Source: Pseudomonas sp. StFLB209 (GTDB lineage: Bacteria; Pseudomonadota; Gammaproteobacteria; Pseudomonadales; Pseudomonadaceae). From it: a stretch of 64,000 bases of DNA. Location: assembly GCF_000829415.1 (NCBI RefSeq), contig NZ_AP014637.1, forward strand, positions 4,791,001-4,855,000, written 5' to 3'. Position numbers and translations under genes: made by a program. Positions 11,472 to 19,177 of the stretch are shown piece by piece (positions within the stretch are counted from its first letter, which is position 1; every line of letters begins with the position of its first letter). Under the pieces are notes generated by a model. It searched no databases, was not told the DNA's origin, and was given only the letters and a program-made list of their open reading frames with translations.

Positions 11472-12925
11472 CTCATTGCCCGGCCACTCCATCCTTGCGC
11501 CTGCGTCCGCTGGCGGCCTGCCTGTGCGCGCTGTTGCTCAGTGGCTGTGCCGTCGGCCCCGATTACCAGGTGCCGCAGCTCATTGCCACGGCGCAGTTCA
11601 AGGCTGCCGACGGCTGGCGTCAGGCGGCGCCGAGCGACGCGCTGGCGCGTGGCGCCTGGTGGGAAATCTACCAGGACCCGCAGCTCAACCAACTGGTCGA
11701 GCGCCTTAATGCCTCCAACCAGACCGTCGCCCAGTACGAGGCTCAGTACCGCCAGGCTCAGGCGCTGGTGCGCAGTTCCCGGGCTTCGCTGTTTCCGACC
11801 CTGAACCTGACCACCGGCAAGAACCGCTCGGCGCAGGGCACCGGTAGCAGCAGCTCAAGCCTGTCGAACAACAGCAGCGGCATCCGCGACACTTACAACG
11901 CGCAACTGGGGGTGAGCTGGGAGGCCGATGTATGGGGCAAGTTGCGTCGCGGCCTGGAGGCGGGTGAGGCCAACGCCGAAGCCAGCGAGGCGGATCTGGC
12001 CGCGATGCGCCTGAGCCAACAGTCGGAGCTGGTACAGAATTACCTGCAACTGCGGGTGATCGATGAGCAAAAGCGTCTGCTCGAAGCGACGGTCCAGGCC
12101 TACCAGCGCTCGCTGAAACTCACCGAAAACCAGTACCGCGCCGGGGTTTCCGGACCCGACGCGGTGGCGCAGGCACGCACCCAGCTCAAGAGCACTGAGG
12201 CAGACCTGATCGATCTGGTCTGGCAGCGTGCTCAGTTTGAAAATGCCATTGCCGTGCTGATGGGCATGGCCCCGGCCGAGTTCAATCTGGCGGCGACCGA
12301 TGACATCCCGCCATTGCCGGCCATTCCGGTGGGGGTGCCCTCGACGCTGCTGGAGCGACGTCCCGACATCGCTGCCGCCGAGCGTTCGGTGATGGCGGCC
12401 AACGCCAATATCGGCGTTGCCAAGGCCGCTTATTTTCCCGACCTGACCCTGAGCCTCAGTGGCGGTTACAGCAGCAGCTCGTTCTCCAACTGGATCAGCC
12501 TGCCCAACCGCTTCTGGTCGGTGGGGCCGCAACTGGCCCTGACCCTGTTCGATGCCGGCAAGCGTTCGGCGGAAGTCGACCGGGTCGAAGCGGTCTATGA
12601 TCAGACCGTCGCCCAGTATCGCCAGACCGTGCTGACCGGCGTTCAGGAGGTCGAGAACTACATGGTCCAGCTCAAGGTTTATGAGCAGGAGGCGGGCGTG
12701 CGTGACGAAGCACTGGCGGCTGCGCGTGAGTCGCTGCGCCTGACCGACAACCAGTACAAGGCCGGCCTGATCGGCTATTTGGACGTGGTCAATGTCCAGG
12801 CTACGGCGCTGAGCAACGAGCGCAGTGTGCTGAATGTGCTGCAAAGCCGGCTGGTTGCCAGCGTGCAACTGATCGCGGCGCTGGGCGGCGGCTGGCAGGG
12901 CCTGGAGTCTTCCCAGGCGCAATGA
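11468..12925 (+). CDS. opmB: Outer-membrane efflux lipoprotein OpmB (TolC/NodT family)
   Basis: This outer-membrane channel closes the MuxABC system. It has 485 residues with a lipoprotein signal: a basic-hydrophobic leader ending in LLLSGC, giving lipidation at C27, followed by AVGPDYQVPQ, which is typical of NodT-family channels. Two OEP repeats follow; the second contains LLERRPDIAAAERSVMAANA. The start is ATG 11468, overlapping the muxC TGA by 4 bp. The frame also runs upstream inside muxC to 11213, but that extension lacks a signal sequence and is rejected. Confidence 0.95.
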   Translation: MTHCPATPSLRLRPLAACLCALLLSGCAVGPDYQVPQLIATAQFKAADGWRQAAPSDALARGAWWEIYQDPQLNQLVERLNASNQTVAQYEAQYRQAQALVRSSRASLFPTLNLTTGKNRSAQGTGSSSSSLSNNSSGIRDTYNAQLGVSWEADVWGKLRRGLEAGEANAEASEADLAAMRLSQQSELVQNYLQLRVIDEQKRLLEATVQAYQRSLKLTENQYRAGVSGPDAVAQARTQLKSTEADLIDLVWQRAQFENAIAVLMGMAPAEFNLAATDDIPPLPAIPVGVPSTLLERRPDIAAAERSVMAANANIGVAKAAYFPDLTLSLSGGYSSSSFSNWISLPNRFWSVGPQLALTLFDAGKRSAEVDRVEAVYDQTVAQYRQTVLTGVQEVENYMVQLKVYEQEAGVRDEALAAARESLRLTDNQYKAGLIGYLDVVNVQATALSNERSVLNVLQSRLVASVQLIAALGGGWQGLESSQAQ

Positions 12926-13075
12926 TCACGGCTTGACCGAGAAACCGCATTTTTTCTGGCTATTTGCCACTTTTTGTCGGGGCGAGCCTATCGGTTGGCG
13001 TGGAAGCGGGTAGAATCATCCCCATTGTGATTGGCATGGATGCGCTTACCCGGTCTACGTCATGAGGCATTCCCC

Positions 13076-15172
13076 GTGATTGGCAGCTACGTTCCCTCGC
13101 TGGTCATTATCTCCATCCTGGTCGCAGTCCTGGCGTCCTATACGGCGCTGGATCTGGCCGGTCGTGTGGCCACTGCCAAAGGCCGTAGTGCCTACCTGTG
13201 GATGATTGGCGGCGCGTTCGCGATGGGCATCGGTATCTGGTCGATGCACTTCATCGGCATGCTGGCCTTCGTGCTGCCCATCGAGCTGGGTTATGACCTG
13301 CTGCTGACACTGGGTTCGCTGCTGATCGCCATGCTTTCATCGGGCTTTGCGCTGTGGCTGGTCAGCCAGCCAACGTTGCCATTCTCGCACCTGGCCCTCG
13401 GTGCTTTGCTGATGGGGGCAGGCATCAGTTGCATGCATTACTTGGGCATGGCCGCGCTGCACATGCAGCCGATGATCAACTACGATCCGCTGCTGTTCGG
13501 CCTGTCGCTGGTGATTGCCGTGGCCGCTTCAGCCGCGGCGTTGTGGATCGCGTTCAGTCTGCGGCAAAACACCCCGTATGTTTACCTGGCACGTTGCGCG
13601 GCCGCGCTGGTCATGGGCCTGGCGATCGTCGGCATGCACTACACCGGCATGGCGGCAGCCAGCTTTGCCGACGGCAGTTTCTGCGCTGCGCTGACTGACG
13701 GCCTGAAGACCGATGGCCTGGACAAGCTGGTGCTGGTCACCACTCTGGCGGTGCTGAGCATTGCTTTGCTGACCTCGGTACTGGATGCCCGGCTTGAAGC
13801 ACGCACGGCCATCCTTGCCAATTCACTGTCCAGGGCCAATCAGGAACTGACCCACCTGGCGTTGCACGACAATCTGACCGGGCTGCCGAACCGGGTGCTG
13901 CTCACCGACCGTATCGATCAGGCCATGCGCGCCGCGCAGAAAAATCACAGCAGTTTTGCCCTGATGTTCATGGACCTGGATGGTTTCAAGCCGGTAAACG
14001 ATGCCTTTGGCCATTATATTGGTGATCAACTGCTGCGCGATGTTGCCCAGCGCCTGCGCGCCAATCTGCATCGCCAGGACACCCTGGCGCGCATCGGCGG
14101 TGACGAGTTTGTGTTGCTCATGGAACTGGATGATGTTGGCGAAGCGGTGGCCGTGGCCTCGCGTCTGGTCGAGGTCATTTCCCAGCCGTTCGATGTCAAT
14201 GCGCACACCTTGCACGTCTCGGTGAGCATCGGTATCTGCCTTTATCCTGGTAATGGCGCCGATCAGCACGAGCTGTTGATGAACGCCGATGCCGCCATGT
14301 ATCACGCCAAGGCCAATGGCAAGAACGGTTACAGCTTTTTCGAGGCGTCGATGAACACCGACGCCCGCAACCAGTTGCAGTTGCTTCAGGAGCTGCGGGT
14401 GGCGATCAGAGAGCGGCAATTCTGTCTGTATTACCAGCCCAAATTCGACGCGCTGAGCGGCCTGCCGGTGGGCGCCGAGGCGTTGCTGCGCTGGAACCAT
14501 CCGCAGCACGGCTTGCTGGCCCCGGATCGTTTTATCGGCCTGGCGGAAAAGACCGGGTTGATCATTCCTCTTGGTGAATGGGTGCTGGATGAGGCCTGCC
14601 AGCAAATGAGCCTGTGGCTGGCACGCGGTTACCAGCATTGGCGGATCGCGGTGAACCTGTCGGCCTTGCAGTTCTGTCATGCCGGGCTGGTGGATGTGGT
14701 CAGCGATACGCTGGCGCGGCATCGGTTGCCGGCCAACTGCCTGACCCTGGAAATCACCGAGAGCACGGCCATGAATGACGCCGATGCGAGCATGACCGTG
14801 CTCAACAAGCTGTCTGAAATGGGCGTGGACCTGTCGATCGACGATTTTGGCACCGGTTATTCCAGCCTGATGTACCTCAAGCGTCTGCCGGCCAACGAGA
14901 TCAAGATCGACCGGGGCTTTGTTCATGACCTTGAGCACGACAGTGACGACGCGGCCATTGTGTCGGCGATTGTGGCGTTGGGCCAGGCGCTGGACCTGCG
15001 GATCGTCGCCGAGGGTGTCGAGACCGATGTCCAGCAGAGTTTCCTGACCCGCCTGGGGTGTGATTCGCTGCAAGGCTACCTGCTGGGCCAACCGTTGCCG
15101 GCCCAGCGCTTTCTCGAAGAAGTCCAGGCGTCTGAGCAACGCGTGCGGGCTGCAGAGCTACCGGCAATTTGA
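13076..15172 (+). CDS. MHYT-GGDEF-EAL membrane protein (cyclic-di-GMP turnover)
   Basis: This is a 698-residue integral membrane signalling protein. Residues 1 to about 225 form an MHYT sensor with seven helices and the repeated motifs MHFIGM, MHYLGM and MHYTGM, which are proposed to bind copper or sense gas. Residues of about 265-425 form a diguanylate cyclase domain with an intact RIGGDEFVLL signature. Residues of about 440-685 form a phosphodiesterase domain with AEALLRW, DDFGTGYSSL and VEGVET. Both active-site signatures look intact, so net activity cannot be predicted. The GTG start at 13076 is preferred because GAGG lies 8-9 bases upstream and the N-terminus (VIGSYVPSLVIISI) fits the family; ATG 13040 is the alternative. 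Confidence 0.9.
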   Translation: MIGSYVPSLVIISILVAVLASYTALDLAGRVATAKGRSAYLWMIGGAFAMGIGIWSMHFIGMLAFVLPIELGYDLLLTLGSLLIAMLSSGFALWLVSQPTLPFSHLALGALLMGAGISCMHYLGMAALHMQPMINYDPLLFGLSLVIAVAASAAALWIAFSLRQNTPYVYLARCAAALVMGLAIVGMHYTGMAAASFADGSFCAALTDGLKTDGLDKLVLVTTLAVLSIALLTSVLDARLEARTAILANSLSRANQELTHLALHDNLTGLPNRVLLTDRIDQAMRAAQKNHSSFALMFMDLDGFKPVNDAFGHYIGDQLLRDVAQRLRANLHRQDTLARIGGDEFVLLMELDDVGEAVAVASRLVEVISQPFDVNAHTLHVSVSIGICLYPGNGADQHELLMNADAAMYHAKANGKNGYSFFEASMNTDARNQLQLLQELRVAIRERQFCLYYQPKFDALSGLPVGAEALLRWNHPQHGLLAPDRFIGLAEKTGLIIPLGEWVLDEACQQMSLWLARGYQHWRIAVNLSALQFCHAGLVDVVSDTLARHRLPANCLTLEITESTAMNDADASMTVLNKLSEMGVDLSIDDFGTGYSSLMYLKRLPANEIKIDRGFVHDLEHDSDDAAIVSAIVALGQALDLRIVAEGVETDVQQSFLTRLGCDSLQGYLLGQPLPAQRFLEEVQASEQRVRAAELPAI

Positions 15173-15243
15173 TACCCGCCGATTGCCAATACCGCTCAGG
15201 CAGTCGGATACTCCCGTTTCCTATCGGATCACAAGAAAAAAAT

Positions 15244-15990
15244 ATGGAAAAAGTGCTTCTCGTTACTGGCGGTTCTCGTGGCATCGGCGCCGCCACCGCA
15301 TTGCTGGCTGCCACTGAAGGCTATCGAATCTGTATCAACTATCTCTCTGATCACAGTGCTGCCGAGCAGGTCTGTAGCCAGGTCCGCGCACTGGGCGCGC
15401 AGGCGATTGCCGTGCAGGCCGATGTCAGTAACGAGGACGAGATCATTCGCCTCTATTCCCGGATCGATGCCGAACTGGGGCCGGTCACCCACCTGGTCAA
15501 CAATGCGGCGAGCATCTCCCACGCGTCACGGGTCGAAGATATGTCGGAGTTTCGTCTGCTCAAGATCATGATGAGCAACGTGGTCGGCCCGATCCTGTGC
15601 AGCAAACATGCACTGCTGCGCATGTCACCGCAGCACGGCGGGCAGGGTGGCAGTATCGTCAACGTCAGTTCCGTGGCCTCACGGCTGGGTGCGGCGAACG
15701 AGTACGTCGACTATGCGGCGTCCAAGGGCGCGCTGGATACCTTTACCATTGGCCTGGCCAAAGAGGTTGCCGGGCAGGGCATCCGCGTCAACGCGGTGCG
15801 TCCGGGCTATATCTTTACCGATTTTCACGTTCACTCGGGCGACCCGTTCCGGGTCAGCAAGCTCGAAGGCGACCTGCCGATGCGCCGGGGCGGAACCGCA
15901 CAGGAAGTGGCTGAGGCGATCATATGGCTGCTCTCGGACAAGGCGTCCTATGCGACCGGCACGTTTATTGATGTCGGCGGCGGGCGCTGA
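15244..15990 (+). CDS. SDR-family NAD(P)-dependent oxidoreductase
   Basis: This is a classical short-chain dehydrogenase/reductase of 248 residues. The cofactor-binding glycine motif is VTGGSRGIGAA near the N-terminus, then NNAAS, then the catalytic serine in NVSSVASRLG and the YAASK Tyr/Lys pair. The C-terminus (TGTFIDVGGGR) is typical. The substrate cannot be deduced. The ATG at 15244 has only a weak A-rich leader; the frame extends upstream to 15169, overlapping the end of the c-di-GMP gene, but lacks a better start. It may be cotranscribed with the preceding gene (about 70 bp gap). Confidence 0.88.
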   Translation: MEKVLLVTGGSRGIGAATALLAATEGYRICINYLSDHSAAEQVCSQVRALGAQAIAVQADVSNEDEIIRLYSRIDAELGPVTHLVNNAASISHASRVEDMSEFRLLKIMMSNVVGPILCSKHALLRMSPQHGGQGGSIVNVSSVASRLGAANEYVDYAASKGALDTFTIGLAKEVAGQGIRVNAVRPGYIFTDFHVHSGDPFRVSKLEGDLPMRRGGTAQEVAEAIIWLLSDKASYATGTFIDVGGGR

Positions 15991-16077
15991 ATTGAAAGCC
16001 ACTGATTTTTAATGGGTATCGCGTAGGAGATTGCCCGCCGTCTCGGTGCCGCGCTGTCGCGCAGCACACATGGAGCC

Positions 16078-16305
16078 ACGTAGGACCGGCTTTGGCCGCA
16101 ATACTGTTCAAATAAGCACTGCGGACCCGGTGGGAAGAGCCGGCCGGCGCCCCGGTCTGCTCGCGAAGAGGCCAGTAAAGTCACAGCATCTGCTGCGAAT
16201 GCGCCTCCGTCTTCGCCAGCAGAGCTGCCTCCCACCGAGATTTGTGGACTTAACTGAACAGTATTGGCTTTAGCTGCGAAGGCTTCGCAGCTGAAGCTGC
16301 TCCTA
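16078..16305. repeat. Composite intergenic REP-like element with inner AATACTGTT/AACAGTATT ends
   Basis: The 413-base gap between the SDR gene and the MgtC-family gene has no gene. It holds a nested palindromic element. The outer arms are a GTAGGACCGGCTTTGGCCGC half near 16079 and an inverted GCTGAAGCTGCTCCTACG half ending near 16307. Inside these, AATACTGTTC at 16100 faces GAACAGTATT at 16257-16266. The interior includes a second palindromic unit (CTTCGCCAGCAGAGCTGCCT, 16211-16235 with its CCCAC end) that recurs exactly near 35150. Such REP/MITE-like units are dispersed by RAYT-type transposases; no such gene is in the window. Confidence 0.75.
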
Positions 16306-16403
16306 CGAGAGGATCAATAACCGGCCACGCAGGTTTGGCAGATTTGCATGGCTGGCCGACAACCCCTAATGTGACCGCGATAAACCCACGCCAAGGAGCG
16401 GTC

Positions 16404-16958
16404 ATGAATTCGTGGTGGCAACAGGTACTGGCAACCGTACAATCGGAGTTCGCCGATATTGGCGATATCGAGCAACTGACCCGCGTGACGCTGCGCCTGG
16501 CCACTGCCGCGATCCTTGGCGGCATCCTCGGTTTCGAACGTGAGCATCGCGGCAAGGCCGCCGGTGTTCGTACCCACATGCTGGTCAGCATGGGCGCCGC
16601 CTTGTTCGTCCTCGCCCCGGACATGGCCGGCGCCGACGACACTGCCTTGAGCCGGGTCATCCAGGGCATCGTCGCCGGCATCGGCTTTCTTGGTGCCGGC
16701 ACCATCCTCAAAGAGCACGCCAAGAACATCTCCCAGGTCAAGGGCCTGACCACCGCCGCAGGACTCTGGATGACCGCCGCCATCGGCGTGGCCGCAGGCA
16801 TGGGCCGCGAGGTCATGGCGATCCTCAGCACCTTGCTGGCCTTGGGCATCCTCAGCCTGGTGCCGCATGTCGTGGACCGTCAAGAGCCTAAACCGAAGAA
16901 TCATGGCGACGGGGCTGAGGCAGATAACGAGCATACCGACCGCCAGGAAGTGTCCTGA
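16404..16958 (+). CDS. MgtC/SapB-family membrane protein
   Basis: The protein has 184 residues and several hydrophobic helices. The family signature is visible in LRLATAAILGGILGFEREH and THMLVSMGAALFVL, followed by GIVAGIGFLGAGTIL, the conserved core of MgtC/SapB proteins. Members are inner-membrane proteins; MgtC itself is linked to magnesium limitation, acid growth and regulation of F1Fo ATP synthase. This copy is the short form without the C-terminal ACT-like domain and ends in a charged tail. AAGGAG six bases before ATG 16404 fixes the start. It stands alone, flanked by repeats upstream and convergent with the 53-residue gene. Confidence 0.88.
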   Translation: MNSWWQQVLATVQSEFADIGDIEQLTRVTLRLATAAILGGILGFEREHRGKAAGVRTHMLVSMGAALFVLAPDMAGADDTALSRVIQGIVAGIGFLGAGTILKEHAKNISQVKGLTTAAGLWMTAAIGVAAGMGREVMAILSTLLALGILSLVPHVVDRQEPKPKNHGDGAEADNEHTDRQEVS

Positions 16959-17002
16959 GCGTGTGAGCGCGATCGCAACCGGCCGCACCGGTGGTTCGAG
17001 AC

Positions 17003-17023
17003 GGAGGCTGACCGTCAGCCTCC
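17003..17023. terminator. Hairpin between convergent genes (possible bidirectional terminator)
   Basis: A perfect inverted repeat, GGAGGCTGA / TCAGCCTCC with a 3-base loop, lies between the ends of the convergent mgtC-family and 53-residue genes. The position suits transcription termination, but no T-tract follows on either strand, so this is tentative. Confidence 0.4.
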
Positions 17024-17030
17024 GGCCGGT

Positions 17031-17192
17031 TCATAGTTTCGCCGGTGCTTCTTCGCTGGGTGGGTCGCCCATCGGTGTGCCCTTGTCGGCAGGCGGGGCA
17101 ATGGGCGGTGGTTCCTCTTCGGTTGGCGGAACAGGAATAACCGGATCGTCGATATTCGGATCCGGTGCTTCAGGCGGGATTGGAATGTTCAT
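17031..17192 (-). CDS. Small proline/acid-rich protein (53 aa), unknown function
   Basis: A 53-residue frame with a strong ribosome-binding site (AGGAG six bases before the ATG at 17192). It begins MNIPIPPEAPDPN and continues with repeated proline and acidic residues (VPPTEEEPPP), ending in EEAPAKL. About one third of residues are proline, so the product is probably unstructured. It has no signal peptide and no membrane segment. Codon use matches the neighbouring genes, which supports real coding. It lies about 65 bp upstream of the end of the glycosyltransferase gene on the same strand. I do not recognise a function. Confidence 0.7.
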   Translation of the reverse strand: MNIPIPPEAPDPNIDDPVIPVPPTEEEPPPIAPPADKGTPMGDPPSEEAPAKL

Positions 17193-17257
17193 CGGGCTCT
17201 CCTGGCGGGGGAATGTCTATCGTTCGATTTGCCGCTGCGGGCAAAATTCCCGCTGAT

Positions 17258-18571
17258 TCACGCCAGCCGATTCTTGGCCTCGATCCATTGCGCCATGTAC
17301 TGGGTACTTTTGTGCTGATGGTGGCGCAACATGGCCCCGGTGAAGTTGTTCAGGCGATGGCGTGGCAAGTCATTGCGCAACTGCTCGATGCGTCCGATCA
17401 GGCTCGCGCAGTGGGTCGGGTAGCCATAGCGTGTTTGCAGCAACTGCCAGCCGTCGCGCTGCGCCTGCTCCCAGCTCGGCTGGTTTTGGTACAACTGCAC
17501 GGCTGCGTCAGCAATGGCCTGCGCCGTTTCAGCGATCATGCCGGGCCAGGGCAGGGTGCCCTGCATGGCTTCGCTGCCGATCGGTGTGGTTACTGAGGGG
17601 GTGCCACACAGCATGGCGTCGATCAGCTTGCCCTTGATGCCAGCACCGAAGCGCAGTGGCGCCAGGCACACACGGGCCGCCGCCATGACCTGCAGGGCAT
17701 CTTCGGCCCAGTCTTTGACAAGAAAGCCCTGCGCCGCATTGTGCAGCGCGGTGGCTTTGGGCGGCGTGTAGGCGCCATACACATGCAACTGCGCGTGAGG
17801 CAATTGTTTGCGGATCAGCGGCCATACGGCATTTTTCATCCATAGCACCGCGTCCCAGTTCGGCGCGTGGCGAAAGTTGCCGATGCTCAGAAAGTGCGCT
17901 CGCTCGGCAAAGCCGGTTGTGCTGGCCGGGCTGCCTTCGAGCATCAATGGGCACCAGTGCAGAAGCTGCGCCGCAACGCCGAAGCGCTCGTTGAGCAACT
18001 GCATTTCAACGTCAGAGGTCATCAGGTTCAGGTCGCAACGGTAGAGCGCGGCGATTTCGCGCTGAGCCAGGTCGCTGGCGGCCATGCGGGTAAATAAACC
18101 GTGGTGATCCGGCTTGAAAAGCTCGGTTAAATCAGCGCCTTGCGCATCAGCCTTGAGGATATCGCGCAAGATTGCCTGGCGCGCATGGCGCAGGCTCTGC
18201 AAATCCGAGGTCTCAAGGATGCGCAGTGCACCAGGGCACTGTTTTTCGACTCGCCAGCCAAACTGCTCCTCGATCATGAATTGATCGAACACCACAATAT
18301 GTGGGTCAAGTTCGCTGACAAAGGTGTCGAAACTGCTGTTATTGAGCTCGATGCTGCATTCATCAATACCCAGGCTGCGCAAGTCGGCCTTGTGCGGTCC
18401 TTCAGTGGCCGGGCTGGCGAACGTGATCTGCCAGCCTTGTTCGATGAAGCACTGCAGCAGTTGCATCACGTGACCGCTGGCGGCAGAAGAGCGTGGTTCC
18501 GGCCAGACGTAACCGATAAACAACAGGCGGGTCAGTTGCCCGGCGTGGGGGTGTGGATCATGGGTTGCCAA
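17258..18571 (-). CDS. Glycosyltransferase (GT4-like, group 1)
   Basis: A 437-residue protein with two Rossmann-like halves. The N-terminal half starts LLFIGYVWPEPRSSAAS; the C-terminal donor-binding half contains APLRFGAGIKGKLIDAMLCG and TPIGSEAMQG, the usual GT-B/GT4 pattern for nucleotide-sugar-dependent transferases. It probably acts on a cell-surface polysaccharide or a glycosylated protein, but the acceptor is unknown. The start is TTG 18571, which overlaps the 3' end of the upstream response-regulator gene by 14 bp, suggesting cotranscription; no ATG exists near the N-terminus. The position next to a signalling island may be incidental. Confidence 0.82.
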   Translation of the reverse strand: MATHDPHPHAGQLTRLLFIGYVWPEPRSSAASGHVMQLLQCFIEQGWQITFASPATEGPHKADLRSLGIDECSIELNNSSFDTFVSELDPHIVVFDQFMIEEQFGWRVEKQCPGALRILETSDLQSLRHARQAILRDILKADAQGADLTELFKPDHHGLFTRMAASDLAQREIAALYRCDLNLMTSDVEMQLLNERFGVAAQLLHWCPLMLEGSPASTTGFAERAHFLSIGNFRHAPNWDAVLWMKNAVWPLIRKQLPHAQLHVYGAYTPPKATALHNAAQGFLVKDWAEDALQVMAAARVCLAPLRFGAGIKGKLIDAMLCGTPSVTTPIGSEAMQGTLPWPGMIAETAQAIADAAVQLYQNQPSWEQAQRDGWQLLQTRYGYPTHCASLIGRIEQLRNDLPRHRLNNFTGAMLRHHQHKSTQYMAQWIEAKNRLA

Positions 18572-18923
18572 GAATGTGTTTTACCTTGTCGCGTAATTGG
18601 TCGATGGAGAAGGGCTTGCCAATTGAATGCATGCCTTCGGGAATATCGATGATTTCTGCATAGCCGCTGGCGAACAATACCGGCACCTGCGGGCGGATCT
18701 GGCGCGCCTGGCCGGCAAGGTCGGTGCCTTTCATATCAGGCAGGCCTTGGTCGGTCATCAGCAGATCAATATGCACTGCGCTGTCAGTGAGCATTTTCAG
18801 GGCGGCAGCGCCGTCTTCGGCCTCCAGCACGGCGTACTCGAGTTCTTCCAGAACATCGACAATCAGCATGCGCACGATGTCGTCATCTTCGACCACGAGA
18901 ATGGTGCTGGTTTGGGCTGGCAT
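18558..18923 (-). CDS. Single-domain response regulator (CheY-like receiver)
   Basis: 121 residues forming one receiver domain and no output domain. The acidic pocket is VVEDDD, the phosphoacceptor aspartate is in LLMTDQGLPD, and the conserved lysine is in SIGKPFSIDQL. GGAG lies seven bases before ATG 18923, which excludes the longer frame to 18959. It is divergent from the large hybrid kinase at 19178 and may be its phosphorelay partner; that link is inferred from position only. It overlaps the glycosyltransferase gene downstream. Confidence 0.9.
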   Translation of the reverse strand: MPAQTSTILVVEDDDIVRMLIVDVLEELEYAVLEAEDGAAALKMLTDSAVHIDLLMTDQGLPDMKGTDLAGQARQIRPQVPVLFASGYAEIIDIPEGMHSIGKPFSIDQLRDKVKHILGNP

Positions 18924-19177
18924 GGGTAACTCCCTAAAAAATGGCATTGAAAGCCACATTGCTGTGACTCCCTATGTCTGTAAGTAAAACACCGTCAGAA
19001 GTTCCCTTAATGGCTCTGCGCCATAGTGCTGCTCCCGTTAATCGTCACCATTGTGTGATGCAGGCGACTTATTGCCAATTTATGTCTGAAATTTCAATCC
19101 CGTATGAGCGAAAACGGAATCTTTTTGTTAAGTTTGCGTCACACTGTGTCATTTCACCGGGCCATCAGGGATTTTTC

